A stretch of DNA of 58,147 nt from Actinomycetes bacterium (GCA_021793235.1 JAJYTD010000023.1:1-58147), one strand, 5' to 3'. Shown: positions 45,683-55,523, counted from the stretch's first letter. A program made the numbers and translations. The notes: generated by a model not told the origin, from the letters alone.

Positions 45683-47734
45683 TCAGTGCTCGTTCGGCCC
45701 CACCGTGGTCTTCTGCACCTGCAGTAGGAACTCGGTGTTGCTCTTGGTGTCCTTCATCTTCTCCAAGAGCAGCTCCAGCGCCTGCTGGGTGTCGAGCGCG
45801 TGCAGCACGCGGCGGAGCTTCCAGATGATGTTGAGCTCCTCGCCCGACATCAGGATCTCCTCCTTGCGGGTGCTGGAGGAGTCGACGTCGACGGCGGGGA
45901 AGATCCGCTTGTCGGCGAGGGACCGGTTGAGCTTCAGCTCCATGTTGCCGGTGCCCTTGAACTCCTCGAAGATGACCTCGTCCATCCGCGATCCGGTCTC
46001 GACCAGCGCGGTGGCCAGGATCGTCAGCGACCCGCCGTTCTCGATGTTGCGGGCTGCTCCGAAGAAGCGCTTCGGCGGGTACAGCGCGGTGGAGTCGACA
46101 CCGCCGGACAGGATGCGCCCGCTCGCCGGCGCGGCGAGGTTGTAGGCACGGCCCAGCCGGGTGATGGAGTCGAGCAGCACCACGACGTCCAGGCCCATCT
46201 CGACGAGCCGCTTGGCGCGCTCGATGGCGAGCTCGGCGACTGTCGTGTGGTCCTCGGCAGGCCGGTCGAAGGTCGAGTGAATGACCTCGCCCTTGACCGT
46301 CCGCTGCATGTCGGTGACCTCTTCGGGGCGCTCATCGACAAGAACGACCATGAGGTGGCACTCGGGGTTGTTCTCAGTGATCGCGTTGGCGATCGACTGC
46401 AGCACCATCGTCTTGCCGGCCTTGGGCGGGGAGACGATGAGCCCGCGCTGGCCCTTGCCGATCGGTGCGACCAGGTCGATGATGCGCGTGGTCAAAATGT
46501 TCGGCTCGGTCTCCAGACGCAGGCGGTCCTGCGGGTACAGCGGGACCAGCTTGGAGAACTCGGGCCGATTGCGCGCCTGGTCGGGCGCCATCCCGTTGAT
46601 GGTGTCGAGCCGGACCAGCGCGTTGAACTTCTCGCGGCGCTCGCCCTCGCGCGGCTGGCGCACGGCGCCGGTGATGGCATCGCCCTTGCGCAGACCGTTC
46701 TTGCGGACCTGGGCCAACGACACATAGACGTCGTTGGCGCCGGGCAGGTATCCGGTGGTCCGGACGAAGGCGTAGTTGTCCAGGATGTCGAGGATGCCGG
46801 CGACCGGAAGCAGGACATCGTCCTCGCTGATCACCGGCTCGGCTTCCTGACGGTCGCGGCCGCGGCGGTCGCGGCGGTCACGCCGTCGGCCGCGGCGCCG
46901 TCCGCCGCCGAAGTCGTCATCGTTGTTGCGACCGTTCTGGCCGTTGCCTTGACCGGCGTCCTGGGACTGCTGCTCCCCGGTGTTGGCGTTGTCGTCGCGG
47001 TTGCCGCGGTTGCGGCGGTTGCGCTGGCGTTCCCGACCACCGCCCTGGCCGTTGCCCTGGCCGGACTGGCCATTGCCCTGGCCGGACTGGCCATTGCCCT
47101 GGCCGGACTGGGAGTCGGAACCGCTCTTCTGGGGAGTACTGGATGTCTTGGTCACGCTGCTCGCGGAGGTAGAGGGGTCAGTGCCGTCCGACGGCCGGTC
47201 CTGGTCACCGGAGTCGTCGCCGCGCTTGCGGGACGAACGGCGGGTGCGAGCGGGCTTCTCAGACCGCTCGGCCTGCTCCGGTTCACCGCCGTGTGCAGCG
47301 GCCTCCGACTGCGTTGCGGCCGGTTCACCGGCCGCCGCATCGGCGTCACTGTCCTTCGTGGAGGCGGGACGCTGTTTGGCGGCTGCCCCGTCGGTCTCGT
47401 CGACCTTACCTGTTGCGGCCCGGCCCGCAGTGCTTTTCGCGGTTTTCTTGGCCGCGGGCGCGGAAACGGGACCGCCCTGCTTGGCTTCGATCGCGGCGAT
47501 GATGTCGTTTTTACGCATCCGCCCCGTACCCGTGATACCGAGACTCGACGCCAACCGCTGAAGTTCGGTGAGCTTCAACGCCGACAGCCCTGTGGCGCCG
47601 GATTGGCTCCGAGACCGCGTCTGCGTGCTCTTGCCGGCCGAAGCTGCGGCGTCGCCGGCTTCCGCACCTGACGCGGTCGAATTCTGTTGCGTACTGACCG
47701 CCGCGTCCGTGTGGAGTTCGGTGGTGTCGCTCAC
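45683..47734 (-). CDS. rho: Transcription termination factor Rho with long actinobacterial N-terminal insertion
   Basis: A 683-aa RNA-dependent ATPase. Residues about 45-80 are the Rho N-terminal helical domain (LSALKLTELQRLASSLGITG). About 80-300 is a disordered Arg/Gln/Gly/Asn-rich insertion typical of actinobacteria, including three 7-residue repeats. The RNA-binding fold (GILDILDNYAFVRTTGYLPG) and the ATPase core follow (RGLIVSPPKAGKTMVLQ, VLVDERPEEVTDMQR, LLDSITRLGRAYNL). GTG 47734 has AAGGA 6 bases upstream; the frame extends much further only by GC bias. The insertion gives extra RNA affinity in relatives. Adjacent to thrB, as in Streptomyces. Confidence 0.96.
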   Translation of the reverse strand: MSDTTELHTDAAVSTQQNSTASGAEAGDAAASAGKSTQTRSRSQSGATGLSALKLTELQRLASSLGITGTGRMRKNDIIAAIEAKQGGPVSAPAAKKTAKSTAGRAATGKVDETDGAAAKQRPASTKDSDADAAAGEPAATQSEAAAHGGEPEQAERSEKPARTRRSSRKRGDDSGDQDRPSDGTDPSTSASSVTKTSSTPQKSGSDSQSGQGNGQSGQGNGQSGQGNGQGGGRERQRNRRNRGNRDDNANTGEQQSQDAGQGNGQNGRNNDDDFGGGRRRGRRRDRRDRRGRDRQEAEPVISEDDVLLPVAGILDILDNYAFVRTTGYLPGANDVYVSLAQVRKNGLRKGDAITGAVRQPREGERREKFNALVRLDTINGMAPDQARNRPEFSKLVPLYPQDRLRLETEPNILTTRIIDLVAPIGKGQRGLIVSPPKAGKTMVLQSIANAITENNPECHLMVVLVDERPEEVTDMQRTVKGEVIHSTFDRPAEDHTTVAELAIERAKRLVEMGLDVVVLLDSITRLGRAYNLAAPASGRILSGGVDSTALYPPKRFFGAARNIENGGSLTILATALVETGSRMDEVIFEEFKGTGNMELKLNRSLADKRIFPAVDVDSSSTRKEEILMSGEELNIIWKLRRVLHALDTQQALELLLEKMKDTKSNTEFLLQVQKTTVGPNEH
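47050..47112 (-). repeat. Three near-identical 21-base repeats inside rho
   Basis: Units at 47050-47070, 47071-47091 and 47092-47112 differ by only one to three bases and encode GQGNGQS three times on the minus strand. They lie in the disordered N-terminal insertion. DNA identity beyond protein need suggests recent slippage expansion. Confidence 0.85.
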
Positions 47735-48166
47735 TAAGGGTCCTTCCCAAGGAGCGGGCTCTGGCCGTCTTCGTGTCCTGGACGGCCGGCCCGGTGGTGC
47801 GAACCGGCGGGGGCCGGGTCGTGCTTGCCCCACGTGGATGTTGGAAACCGTCGAACGGCCCTTACCCGATCGCGGTGAGCTCTGAGTACAACCAGGCGTT
47901 GGGGCGATGAGCTCGGCGGCGCGACCCGCGGACCATTCCGCCGCTCTCGCTGCACGAGCAAGTGACTTCGGTGGGGTAGGTAGAGTCACGGATGCGCCGC
48001 GAACTCGACACAGTGGCAACCGTGCGAAGCGCTCGCATGGATCTGACCACGTGCGCATTGGACGCGGAAAACACTGTGGCGGATGAGCACACACCCCGCA
48101 TCGGGGCATCTGGTGCTTCATCTAGCCTAACATCACCGGAGCCCACAGCTATTCCTCGACACAGGT
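47735..48166 (-). promoter_or_regulatory. Long rho leader with candidate -10
   Basis: A 432-base stretch between thrB stop and rho start with no supported gene. On the minus strand TAGGCT (48129-48124) is a typical actinobacterial -10, but its -35 is weak. It would give a leader of about 380 bases. A GC-rich inverted region occurs near 47780-47820. Rho genes are often autoregulated through such leaders. Confidence 0.35.
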
Positions 48167-49156
48167 CTATGAACGGGGGAAACTGACCCGGACCCCGACC
48201 GGATCGATTGTTAAGGGGCGTATGTGCCATCCAGTACCCGTTCGCTCCCGTATTGAATCAACCCGCTCCCCAATGATTTGCGTGAGATCGCCTGCCTCGG
48301 CGGACGCCCTCTCCTGCGTCGGCCCCCCAGAACTCATGCCGAGGACCAGAACCGTGGGGCCGGCACCCGAGACGACCGCTGCAAGCCCGTCGCACCCGCG
48401 CAGTTCACCGATCAGTCGGGCACTCACGGGCATAACGGGTTCACGATATTGCTCATGCAACCTGTCCTCCGTCGCTTCCAGCAACAGTTCGGGGTGGCCG
48501 GAAACGGCCGCGACCAGTAAAGCGGCACGTCCGGCGGTGAACGCGGCGTCGGCGTGCGGCACCGATCCGGGCAGCAGGCCGCGCGCACGCTCCGTCGACA
48601 GCCGCTCCTGCGGCACGCACACTACTGGACGCAGCCGCGGCGAAACCGCCATGGCCATCGCCCTCCACACCTCCGCGCCACGCCAGGCGATGGTGAACCC
48701 CCCGTAGACGCACGGCGCCACGTTGTCGGGGTGGCCCTCAATGTCCGCGGCGGCCTGGAAGACGCGGTCGCGGTCCACCCTGTCGGCAGCCGGTTCGCCG
48801 TTGCTCAGCAGACCGGCCGCCGCGCTCACCCCCGCCACGATCGCCGAGGCCGAAGAGCCCAGGCCGCGGCCGTGCGGAATCCTGTTGCGGCAGTGCAGGT
48901 CCAGCCCCGGCAACTGTGCCCCCTCCGCCTCGAATACGGTCCGCATAGCCCGCACCACCAGGTGCGATTCGTCGGTGGGCACATCCTCGGCCCCCTCACC
49001 CTCGACCGAGACGGTGACCCGGTCGTCGCCACGAAGCCGGACTTCGACCTCGTCGTACAGCCCCAGGGCCAACCCCAGGGTGTCAAAACCCGGCCCGAGA
49101 TTGGCGCTGGTCGCGGGGGTGCGGACGTGCACGGCCGCGGGAGGTGTCTGAGACAT
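48167..49156 (-). CDS. thrB: Homoserine kinase
   Basis: A 329-aa GHMP kinase that phosphorylates homoserine for threonine synthesis. Motifs: VRTPATSANLGPGFDTLGLAL, the ATP loop IPHGRGLGSSASAIVAG, GHPDNVAPCVYGG and VSGAGPTVLVLG. ATG 49156. It follows thrC by 103 bases in the hom-thrC-thrB string. Confidence 0.96.
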   Translation of the reverse strand: MSQTPPAAVHVRTPATSANLGPGFDTLGLALGLYDEVEVRLRGDDRVTVSVEGEGAEDVPTDESHLVVRAMRTVFEAEGAQLPGLDLHCRNRIPHGRGLGSSASAIVAGVSAAAGLLSNGEPAADRVDRDRVFQAAADIEGHPDNVAPCVYGGFTIAWRGAEVWRAMAMAVSPRLRPVVCVPQERLSTERARGLLPGSVPHADAAFTAGRAALLVAAVSGHPELLLEATEDRLHEQYREPVMPVSARLIGELRGCDGLAAVVSGAGPTVLVLGMSSGGPTQERASAEAGDLTQIIGERVDSIRERTGTGWHIRPLTIDPVGVRVSFPRS

Positions 49157-49259
49157 GCGTGGCTCCGGGGGGTCGAGATTTCAGACTCTTTTCGCACCGC
49201 CTCGCGCCCGCACACCGGCCGAACGGGTGGGCGAGCTGAGCGGCCGGAGGCTCGGCCCC

Positions 49260-50324
49260 TCAGCCGAGCCCGAGGGCCGTGGCCGCCGCATGCGCATCGA
49301 CCGGGACAACGGTCGCAGACGATGCTCCGGCCAGCGCCCAGTCGGGATCCTTGAGGCCGTTGCCGGTCACCGTACAGACCACGCGGCTGCCGCGCTCGAT
49401 CCGCCCGGCCTCCACTGACTGCAGCAGACCGGCGACGCTCGCGGCCGAGGCCAACTCGACGAACACGCCCTCTTCCGCGGCGAGCATCCGGTAAGCGGCC
49501 AGGATCTGGCGGTCGGTCACCGCGTCGATACGTCCGCCGGATTCGTCCCTGGCCCGCTCGGCATAGGACCACGAAGCGGGGTTGCCGATACGAATCGCGG
49601 TGGCGATGGTACGCGGCTGCTGCACAGGGTCGCCGTTGACGATCGGCGACGCCCCGCTGGCCTGGAAGCCGAACATTCGCGGGCTGCGCTCGGCCAGACC
49701 GTCGGCAGCGTACTCCTTGTAGCCCATCCAGTACGCGGTGATGTTGCCGGCGTTGCCCACCGGCAGGCAGTGCACGTCGGGCGCGTCACCGAGCGCGTCC
49801 ACAACCTCGAACGCGGCCGTCTTCTGCCCCTGCAACCGATAGGGATTCACCGAGTTCACCAGCGCGACCGGGTAGTCCACGGACAGTTTGCGGGCGAGTT
49901 CCAGGCAGTCGTCGAAGTTGCCGTCGACCTGCAGCAGCTTCGCGCCGTGCACCAGGGCTTGGGCCAGCTTGCCCATGGCGATCTTGCCCTGCGGGACCAG
50001 GACCGCACAGGTCATCCCGGCACGGACGGCGTAAGCGGCCGCGCTCGCGCTGGTGTTGCCCGTCGACGCGCAGATGACGGCCTTGGCCCCGTCCTCGGCG
50101 GCCTTGGTGATGGCCATGGTCATACCGCGGTCCTTGAAGGACCCGGTGGGGTTGAGGCCCTCGACTTTGAGGAATACCTCGCATCCCGTCAGCGCGGACA
50201 CCCGCTCTGCGGGTACCAGCGGCGTCGCCCCCTCAAGCAGAGTGACGACCGGGGTCTTCTCCGTGACGGGCAGACGGTCGCGATACTCCTCGACGACCCC
50301 CCGCCACGCCCGTGCCATGCTCAC
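49260..50324 (-). CDS. thrC: Threonine synthase
   Basis: A 354-aa PLP enzyme converting phosphohomoserine to threonine. The PLP lysine is in [14 protein letters not shown], the phosphate loop in [13 protein letters not shown], and substrate Ser/Thr residues in [13 protein letters not shown] 50324 is selected because GAAAGGG stands 7 bases before it; ATG 50318 (MARAWRG) would be 13 bases away. The length is that of the short bacterial thrC type. Confidence 0.95.
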   Translation of the reverse strand: MSMARAWRGVVEEYRDRLPVTEKTPVVTLLEGATPLVPAERVSALTGCEVFLKVEGLNPTGSFKDRGMTMAITKAAEDGAKAVICASTGNTSASAAAYAVRAGMTCAVLVPQGKIAMGKLAQALVHGAKLLQVDGNFDDCLELARKLSVDYPVALVNSVNPYRLQGQKTAAFEVVDALGDAPDVHCLPVGNAGNITAYWMGYKEYAADGLAERSPRMFGFQASGASPIVNGDPVQQPRTIATAIRIGNPASWSYAERARDESGGRIDAVTDRQILAAYRMLAAEEGVFVELASAASVAGLLQSVEAGRIERGSRVVCTVTGNGLKDPDWALAGASSATVVPVDAHAAATALGLG

Positions 50325-50524
50325 GACAGGGCCCTTTCGAATGGGTGGACATGCATATGGGAAAGGACCGGTCTCTTCCCCGACGCGGCACGGTCCGCCG
50401 CGAACGGCATCGGATACGGCGGGCACCCCCGAGAGCGCCTCCGCTCGGCCCAGGAACCACTTCTGAGTCTAGAGCCACCACAGGGCGGTCAGTGCATCCG
50501 GAGCCACTTGTCTCGGCAGGTGGA

Positions 50525-50550
50525 GCGGGGGCGCGGCTCCCGGCCCCCGC
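50525..50550. terminator. Hairpin in the 310-base hom-thrC spacer
   Basis: GCGGGGGC (50525-50532) pairs with GCCCCCGC (50543-50550), about 85 bases downstream of the hom stop. The whole spacer 50325-50634 is very GC-rich and has no gene. It may end or reduce hom transcription before thrC. Confidence 0.4.
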
Positions 50551-50634
50551 CGCCCGGCCGGCCGCGGTGGGCCCAGCGGACGGCACGGGGCGGTGCGGCC
50601 CAGGCCCGGGAAGGCCGCGAGGCGGCGGCAGCGG

Positions 50635-51933
50635 TCAGGTCGCCTCGCCGAACGTTTCGACCCGCATGACACTGGCCACCGAACGGACCATGTCCAGCGC
50701 GCGGAGCCGCTCGACGGTCGCGGCCAACGCGGCATCGGACGCCTGGTGGCTGACCAGGACGAGCTGGGCGTCGTCGCCCGTCCCCTCCTGGCGCACATTC
50801 TTGATGGAGACGCCGTTGTCCGCGAACACTTCCGCTACGCGGGCGAGCACTCCCGGGCGATCGGCGACGTCGAGCGCCACGTGGTACCGGGTGATGGTGT
50901 GGCCCATCGGATGCACCGGCAGCCCGGTGTCGTGCGCGCCCTCGCCCACCGAGGTCGCGGCGAGCCGGTTGCGCGCGATCGCGACCAGATCGCCCAGCAC
51001 CGCGCTCGCGGTGGGCACCCCGCCGGCGCCGGCTCCGTAGAACATCAGCCGGCCCGCGGATTCGGCCTCGACGAATACGGCGTTGTAGGCCTCGGTGACG
51101 GTGGCCAGGGGATGCTCGCGGGGCAGCATCACCGGATGGACCCGCACCCCCACGGACGCACCGTCCTCCGAGCGTTGGCAGATCGCGAGGAGCTTCACCA
51201 CACAGCCCATGGCTTTCGCGCTGGCGATGTCGCCGGCGGTGACCTCGGTGATGCCTTCGCGATGCACGTCAGCGGCTGTGACCTGCTGGGTGTGGAACGC
51301 CAGCCGGGCCAGGATCGCGGCCTTGGCGGCCGCGTCGAAGCCTTCGACATCGGCGGTGGGGTCGGCCTCGGCATACCCCAGCGCCTGCGCCTCCTCCAGC
51401 GACTCGGCGAACCCGGCGCCCATGGTGTCCATCCGGTCCAGGATGAAATTGGTGGTGCCGTTGACGATGCCCAGCACCCGGTGCACGCGGTCGCCGGCGA
51501 GTGAGTCGCGCAGCGGGCGGAGCAGCGGAATAGCGCCGGCGACGGCCGCCTCGTAGTAGACGTCCACACCCGCCTCGCGGGCGGCCGCGTGGATGGTCGC
51601 CCCATCCTCGGCCAGCAGGGCCTTGTTCGCCGTGACGACGGACTTGCCGCTCTTGATCGCGGCCAGGATCAGCGACCGGGCGGGTTCGATCCCGCCGATG
51701 ACCTCGACCACGAGATCGATGTCACTACGCGTCACCAGACTCATAGCGTCAGTGGTGAACAGCTCGGGGTCGATACCCGTACCGCGGGCGCGCCCGAGTC
51801 GGCGCACCGCGATACCTCCGATCTCCAGGGACGTACCAACGCGCGCGGCGAGCTCGGACGACTGCTCACCGATCAGCCGTACCACTTCCGCACCCACAAC
51901 GCCGCATCCGAGCAGCGCCACCTTCATCACCAT
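50635..51933 (-). CDS. hom: Homoserine dehydrogenase with C-terminal ACT domain
   Basis: A 432-aa NAD(P)H enzyme reducing aspartate semialdehyde to homoserine. Rossmann motif KVALLGCGVVGAEVV. Catalytic region SVVTANKALLA, YYEAAVAGAIPLLRPLRDSL, GIVNGTTNFIL and EADPTADVEGFDAAAKAAIL. The C-terminal ACT domain (HVALDVADRPGVLARVAEVFADNGVSI) is the threonine feedback site in relatives. ATG 51933, 70 bases after lysA. Confidence 0.97.
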   Translation of the reverse strand: MVMKVALLGCGVVGAEVVRLIGEQSSELAARVGTSLEIGGIAVRRLGRARGTGIDPELFTTDAMSLVTRSDIDLVVEVIGGIEPARSLILAAIKSGKSVVTANKALLAEDGATIHAAAREAGVDVYYEAAVAGAIPLLRPLRDSLAGDRVHRVLGIVNGTTNFILDRMDTMGAGFAESLEEAQALGYAEADPTADVEGFDAAAKAAILARLAFHTQQVTAADVHREGITEVTAGDIASAKAMGCVVKLLAICQRSEDGASVGVRVHPVMLPREHPLATVTEAYNAVFVEAESAGRLMFYGAGAGGVPTASAVLGDLVAIARNRLAATSVGEGAHDTGLPVHPMGHTITRYHVALDVADRPGVLARVAEVFADNGVSIKNVRQEGTGDDAQLVLVSHQASDAALAATVERLRALDMVRSVASVMRVETFGEAT

Positions 51934-52003
51934 AGAGGGATGACTCCCACTTCATTCACGTCGTGCAATCCGAATCGTCGCGGCCCTGGTACACCAGGGC
52001 AAT

Positions 52004-53395
52004 TCAGCCTACGTCGAGGCGGAGCAGGTCCTCTTCGGTCTCCCTGCGCACCAGTGTGCGTGACTCCCCTTCCCGCACCGCGATGACGGCAGGGCGCGGG
52101 AGGTGGTTGTAGTTGCTGGCCATCGAGTGGCAGTAGGCGCCGGTGGCCGCCACCGCGACGAGGTCGCCGGGACGCAGGTCGGCGGGCAGGTACAGATCGT
52201 GCACGATGATGTCACCGCTCTCGCAGTGCTTGCCCACAAGGCGCGACAGCATGGGGTGCGCACCGCTCTCCCGCGAGGCCAGGACACAGGTGTACTCGGA
52301 ACCGTAGAGGGCGGTACGGATATTGTCGCTCATACCACCGTCCACACTGACGTAGGTGCGGATGCCTTCGACATCCTTGATAGTGCCGACACGGTAGAGG
52401 GTGATCCCGCACGGGCCGGCGATGGCGCGCCCGGGTTCGACCGCGATACGCGGCATGGGCAGGCCGTGCGCGACGCACTCGCGGCGCACGATGGTGAGCA
52501 GGCTCTCGGCGATGGTCTTGGGCTCCAGCGGATCGTCATCGGGGACGTAGGCGATGCCGAGGCCGCCGCCGAGGTCAAGCTCTGGAAGGAACACTCCCAA
52601 GTCGGAGTGGAGACGGGTGAGGAACTCGGTGACACGCCGGGCCGCGACCTCGAACCCGGCCGTGTCGAAGATCTGCGATCCGATATGGGAGTGCAGCCCC
52701 ACAAGGTTGATGTGCTCTGCGGCCAGAACGCGGCGGACCGCCTCGTCGGCGGCTCCGGTGCTCAGCGCGAACCCGAACTTCTGGTCGTCGTGTGCGGTGG
52801 CGACGAACTCATGGGTGTGCGCTTCGACACCGGTGGTCACCCGGACCAGCACGTCGGGAACGCGATCGCGTTCGGCTGCCAGTCGCTCCAGACGTTCGAT
52901 CTCGTCGAAGGAGTCGACGATGATCCGGCCGACCCCGACCTCCACGGCACGTGCCAGCTCGGTCTCGGACTTGTTGTTGCCGTGCATGCCGATGTGCTCG
53001 GGCGGGAATCCCGCGGCCAGCGCGACCGCGAGCTCGCCCCCGCTGCACACGTCGAGCTTGAGGCCTTCCTCGTGCACCCAGCGCGCCACCGCCTTGGTGA
53101 GAAGCGCCTTGCCGGCGTAGTAGACGTCGGCATCGTTGTCGCTGAAGGCGTTCCGGTAGTCGCGGGCGCGGCTCCGGAAGTCCTCTTCGTCCAGCACGTA
53201 CAGGGCGGTTCCGTGCTCGACTGCGAGGTCGGTGACGCCGATACCGCCGACCGTCAGCTCCCCGTTCACGCGCCTGGCCGTGGTGGGCCATACCCGAGGG
53301 TCGATCTCGGTGAGATCGTGCGGCGGGCTCGGCGGATTCTCTTCGGGCAGCACATCGGCGTGGCGCGGACCGGCGGGGTGGGCGTAACGGCTCAT
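52004..53395 (-). CDS. lysA: Diaminopimelate decarboxylase
   Basis: A 463-aa PLP enzyme, last step of lysine synthesis from meso-diaminopimelate. The PLP lysine is in DVYYAGKALLTKAV. Barrel motifs: LDVCSGGELAVALAAG, HGNNKSETELA, GLHSHIGSQIFD and ELDLGGGLGIAY. The C-terminal domain has HDLYLPADLRPGD and AATGAYCHSMASNYN. The N-terminal 50-residue extension is typical of actinobacteria. ATG 53395. Confidence 0.96.
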   Translation of the reverse strand: MSRYAHPAGPRHADVLPEENPPSPPHDLTEIDPRVWPTTARRVNGELTVGGIGVTDLAVEHGTALYVLDEEDFRSRARDYRNAFSDNDADVYYAGKALLTKAVARWVHEEGLKLDVCSGGELAVALAAGFPPEHIGMHGNNKSETELARAVEVGVGRIIVDSFDEIERLERLAAERDRVPDVLVRVTTGVEAHTHEFVATAHDDQKFGFALSTGAADEAVRRVLAAEHINLVGLHSHIGSQIFDTAGFEVAARRVTEFLTRLHSDLGVFLPELDLGGGLGIAYVPDDDPLEPKTIAESLLTIVRRECVAHGLPMPRIAVEPGRAIAGPCGITLYRVGTIKDVEGIRTYVSVDGGMSDNIRTALYGSEYTCVLASRESGAHPMLSRLVGKHCESGDIIVHDLYLPADLRPGDLVAVAATGAYCHSMASNYNHLPRPAVIAVREGESRTLVRRETEEDLLRLDVG

Positions 53396-53558
53396 GGGCG
53401 TGCACTCTCGGCTGATTCGATGGGCGGACCCGGGTTCTCGGCGGGTCAATGGGGCGGTGCTTCAGCGGATCCGTCCCGGTCGATCCGGCTCCGCGCCGCT
53501 CTGGTGGCTCCGGTCGCCTCGGGACACAAGTTGTTGCAGGCAGCACGGCACGGAGCGT

Positions 53559-54806
53559 TCACAGCCTTGTGGGCGCGGACACACCGATTACGGACAGCCC
53601 CGTTCTGAGAACACCGGCCGTAGCGGCGCACAGTTCAAGCTCCGCGTCAGCGGCTTGCCTACACGCGTCATCGGCCATGGCCCGGCCAGTGGTCGTCCCC
53701 GTGCTGACGCTGCGGTCCTCTCGCCATTCATGGTAGGCAATGGCCAGACTCTCGAGGTAACGCACGAGGATATGAGGTGCGCCCCGCCGGGCCGCGGTCC
53801 GCAGCACGCCGGGCCCGTCGAAGACCGCGCCGAGCAACGCGGCGGCCGAAGGCTCCTCCAGTGCCGCGACAGCCGCACCGGTGAGCTGACCGGGGTCGAC
53901 CGCACCGGGAGCGTGTCCGGCCTCGCGGGCCCATCGCCGGACACTGAGCGCGTGGGCATGGGCGTAGCGGATCGCGAACGCCGGGTTGGCATCGGTGTGC
54001 CGGATCCAGTCTCCGGGATGCTCGGCGGTCGGCAGGGCGGGCAGCCGCGGACCGGTCTCCTCACCGGGGCGCGGGTGCTCCGGAACGGACCGGCAGAAGG
54101 CGATGCGGGCGGCGGCCGCCCCGATGACGGTGAGCAGGCGCCCGACCTCACCACCGCTTTCCAGTGGCGCATCGAGATAGGGATCGCGCCAACCGGCCTC
54201 GGTGTCCCCGGCGGGGAACGGGATGTCCGCGGCCAGGGAGGGATTCGGCACATTCTTGGCAGGGCCGCCCTCGGCCGGGCCGCCGACGGCCGCGGCCATG
54301 CGCCGCCGGGCATCCTCACGGGCCCACCGGTACGCCTGTGCCAGGTCCCCGGCCCGGTGCAGCGCAGAGAGCTTCCACGGCCCCTCAGCGCCTTCCGGCC
54401 TCCTGCCCCGGGAAACCGCGCCTGTCAGATACCCGGCTCCCTCCGCGGCACCGCAGACCAGTGAGACGCGTGTTCGCGGAGTCAACTCGATCCCCACGAA
54501 ACCCGCTCCCTCGACCGTGGCCTCCACCACATGGGGACAGGACCGGAGCTTGGCCGCCATCGCCTCAGCGAGCTCAAGGGCCGACGCCCCCAGGGAGCGC
54601 GCCGTGCGCAGAGGCAGCGCCGTGGCGTAATCCCCTGCCCTGTCCTTGGCCGTACGCCGCGGCTCGGCATCGGGAAGCTCCGCCGGGTCCGTTCCGGTGA
54701 CCGCTCCCATGGCTGAACGCAGCAGCACCTCCACCGCCCACGGTGTCGCCCCGCCCTCGCCCGGCCACTCCTCGACGAACCGGCCACACCAGCGCTGATT
54801 CTCCAC
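53559..54806 (-). CDS. nrtL: ArgS-related anticodon-binding protein NrtL
   Basis: A 415-aa protein resembling arginyl-tRNA synthetase with the catalytic Rossmann core missing: there are no HIGH or KMSKS motifs. The N-terminal part has an Add1-like domain (TAKDRAGDYATALPL, AKLRSCPHVVEATVEGAGFVGIEL). The C-terminal DALR-type helical domain has FAIRYAHAHALSVRRWA and APHILVRYLESLAIAYHEW. Such proteins sit upstream of lysA in actinobacteria. Interaction with tRNA is presumed, function open. GTG 54806 is 16 bases after the receiver gene's stop. A tRNA-Arg gene lies 500 bases upstream on the other strand. Confidence 0.85.
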   Translation of the reverse strand: MENQRWCGRFVEEWPGEGGATPWAVEVLLRSAMGAVTGTDPAELPDAEPRRTAKDRAGDYATALPLRTARSLGASALELAEAMAAKLRSCPHVVEATVEGAGFVGIELTPRTRVSLVCGAAEGAGYLTGAVSRGRRPEGAEGPWKLSALHRAGDLAQAYRWAREDARRRMAAAVGGPAEGGPAKNVPNPSLAADIPFPAGDTEAGWRDPYLDAPLESGGEVGRLLTVIGAAAARIAFCRSVPEHPRPGEETGPRLPALPTAEHPGDWIRHTDANPAFAIRYAHAHALSVRRWAREAGHAPGAVDPGQLTGAAVAALEEPSAAALLGAVFDGPGVLRTAARRGAPHILVRYLESLAIAYHEWREDRSVSTGTTTGRAMADDACRQAADAELELCAATAGVLRTGLSVIGVSAPTRL

Positions 54807-54822
54807 GCCACCCGCCTCGGGC

Positions 54823-55203
54823 TCAGCCGGCCCCGGCCAGGCCGCGCACGGTCCCGATGAGCTCTTTCGGGTCGAACGGCTTGGTGACATAGGCGTCAAC
54901 CCCGATGTCCTGACCGCGCCGCAGGTCGTCCTCCTGCGCCCGAGCCGTGATGAGCACGACCTTCACCGTGCTGGTCTCCTCTCGTTCCCGGAGCCGCGCC
55001 ACGGTCACCCACCCGTCCAGCCGCGGCATCATGACATCGAGCGTGATCACATCCGGCCGGACCTCGTCCACCTGCTCCAGGCAGTCCTGCCCGTCCACCG
55101 CGGTATGCACCTCGAATCCTTCGAGCTGCAGATTGACGGCGATCAACTGCCGGATCACCTCGTTGTCGTCGACCACCAGTACCCGTGCCAGCGCTTCACC
55201 CAC
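54823..55203 (-). CDS. Single-domain response regulator receiver
   Basis: A 126-aa CheY-like protein without an output domain. Acid pocket in VLVVDDNEVIR (DD), phospho-acceptor Asp in DVITLDVMMPRLDGW, Thr in KVVLITARAQ, Lys in DAYVTKPFDPKEL: all complete. GTG 55203. It starts the unit that continues with nrtL. No histidine kinase is visible in the window; such receivers in actinobacteria often act through protein-protein contacts. Confidence 0.9.
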   Translation of the reverse strand: MGEALARVLVVDDNEVIRQLIAVNLQLEGFEVHTAVDGQDCLEQVDEVRPDVITLDVMMPRLDGWVTVARLREREETSTVKVVLITARAQEDDLRRGQDIGVDAYVTKPFDPKELIGTVRGLAGAG

Positions 55204-55310
55204 GGCCGCGAGACTAGCGCCCGCACCGTTCCCCCCGCTGGCGTATCCCCAACCCGGACGAAATTGCGCGACCCACCTCGTGGGCCCTGCTAAGGTTGTT
55301 CACGCAAAGC

Positions 55311-55382
55311 GCCCCCTTAGCTCAGGGGATAGAGCAACGGCCTCCGGAGCCGTGTGCGCAGGTTCGAATCCTGCAGGGGGCA
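55311..55382 (+). tRNA. tRNA-Arg (anticodon CCG)
   Basis: A 72-base cloverleaf: acceptor GCCCCCT/AGGGGGC, D-arm GCTC-AGGGGATA-GAGC, anticodon arm ACGGC-CTCCGGA-GCCGT with CCG at positions 34-36, short variable loop, T-arm GCAGG-TTCGAAT-CCTGC, discriminator A. CCA is not encoded. A -10-like TAAGGT lies at 55291-55296. The 3' end borders mobile DNA, consistent with use as an integration site. Confidence 0.96.
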
Positions 55383-55412
55383 CCGGGCGGGAAGCAGCCG
55401 AAACCAGGAACT

Positions 55413-55444
55413 GACCAGCGGAAACGCATGTGCGACCGCTGGTC
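55413..55444 (+). terminator. Terminator-like hairpin after tRNA-Arg
   Basis: GACCAGCGG (55413-55421) pairs with CCGCTGGTC (55436-55444), loop 14, followed by TTTCC. It is 30 bases beyond the tRNA 3' end on the same strand. Confidence 0.6.
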
Positions 55445-55523
55445 TTTCCATGTCATCTTCGGTCACGTGAATCCAGCTTTTTCGAACATCTGTGGACCAG
55501 CCGTGGACCAAGGCATTACAGAC

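Noticed and set aside
46980-47561. Tandem PWPDWPL repeat protein on the + strand
   Set aside because: It is the reverse strand of the rho repeat region; no independent start or support.
47735-48166. Small gene in the rho leader
   Set aside because: Short frames lack ribosome sites and show no protein-like composition.
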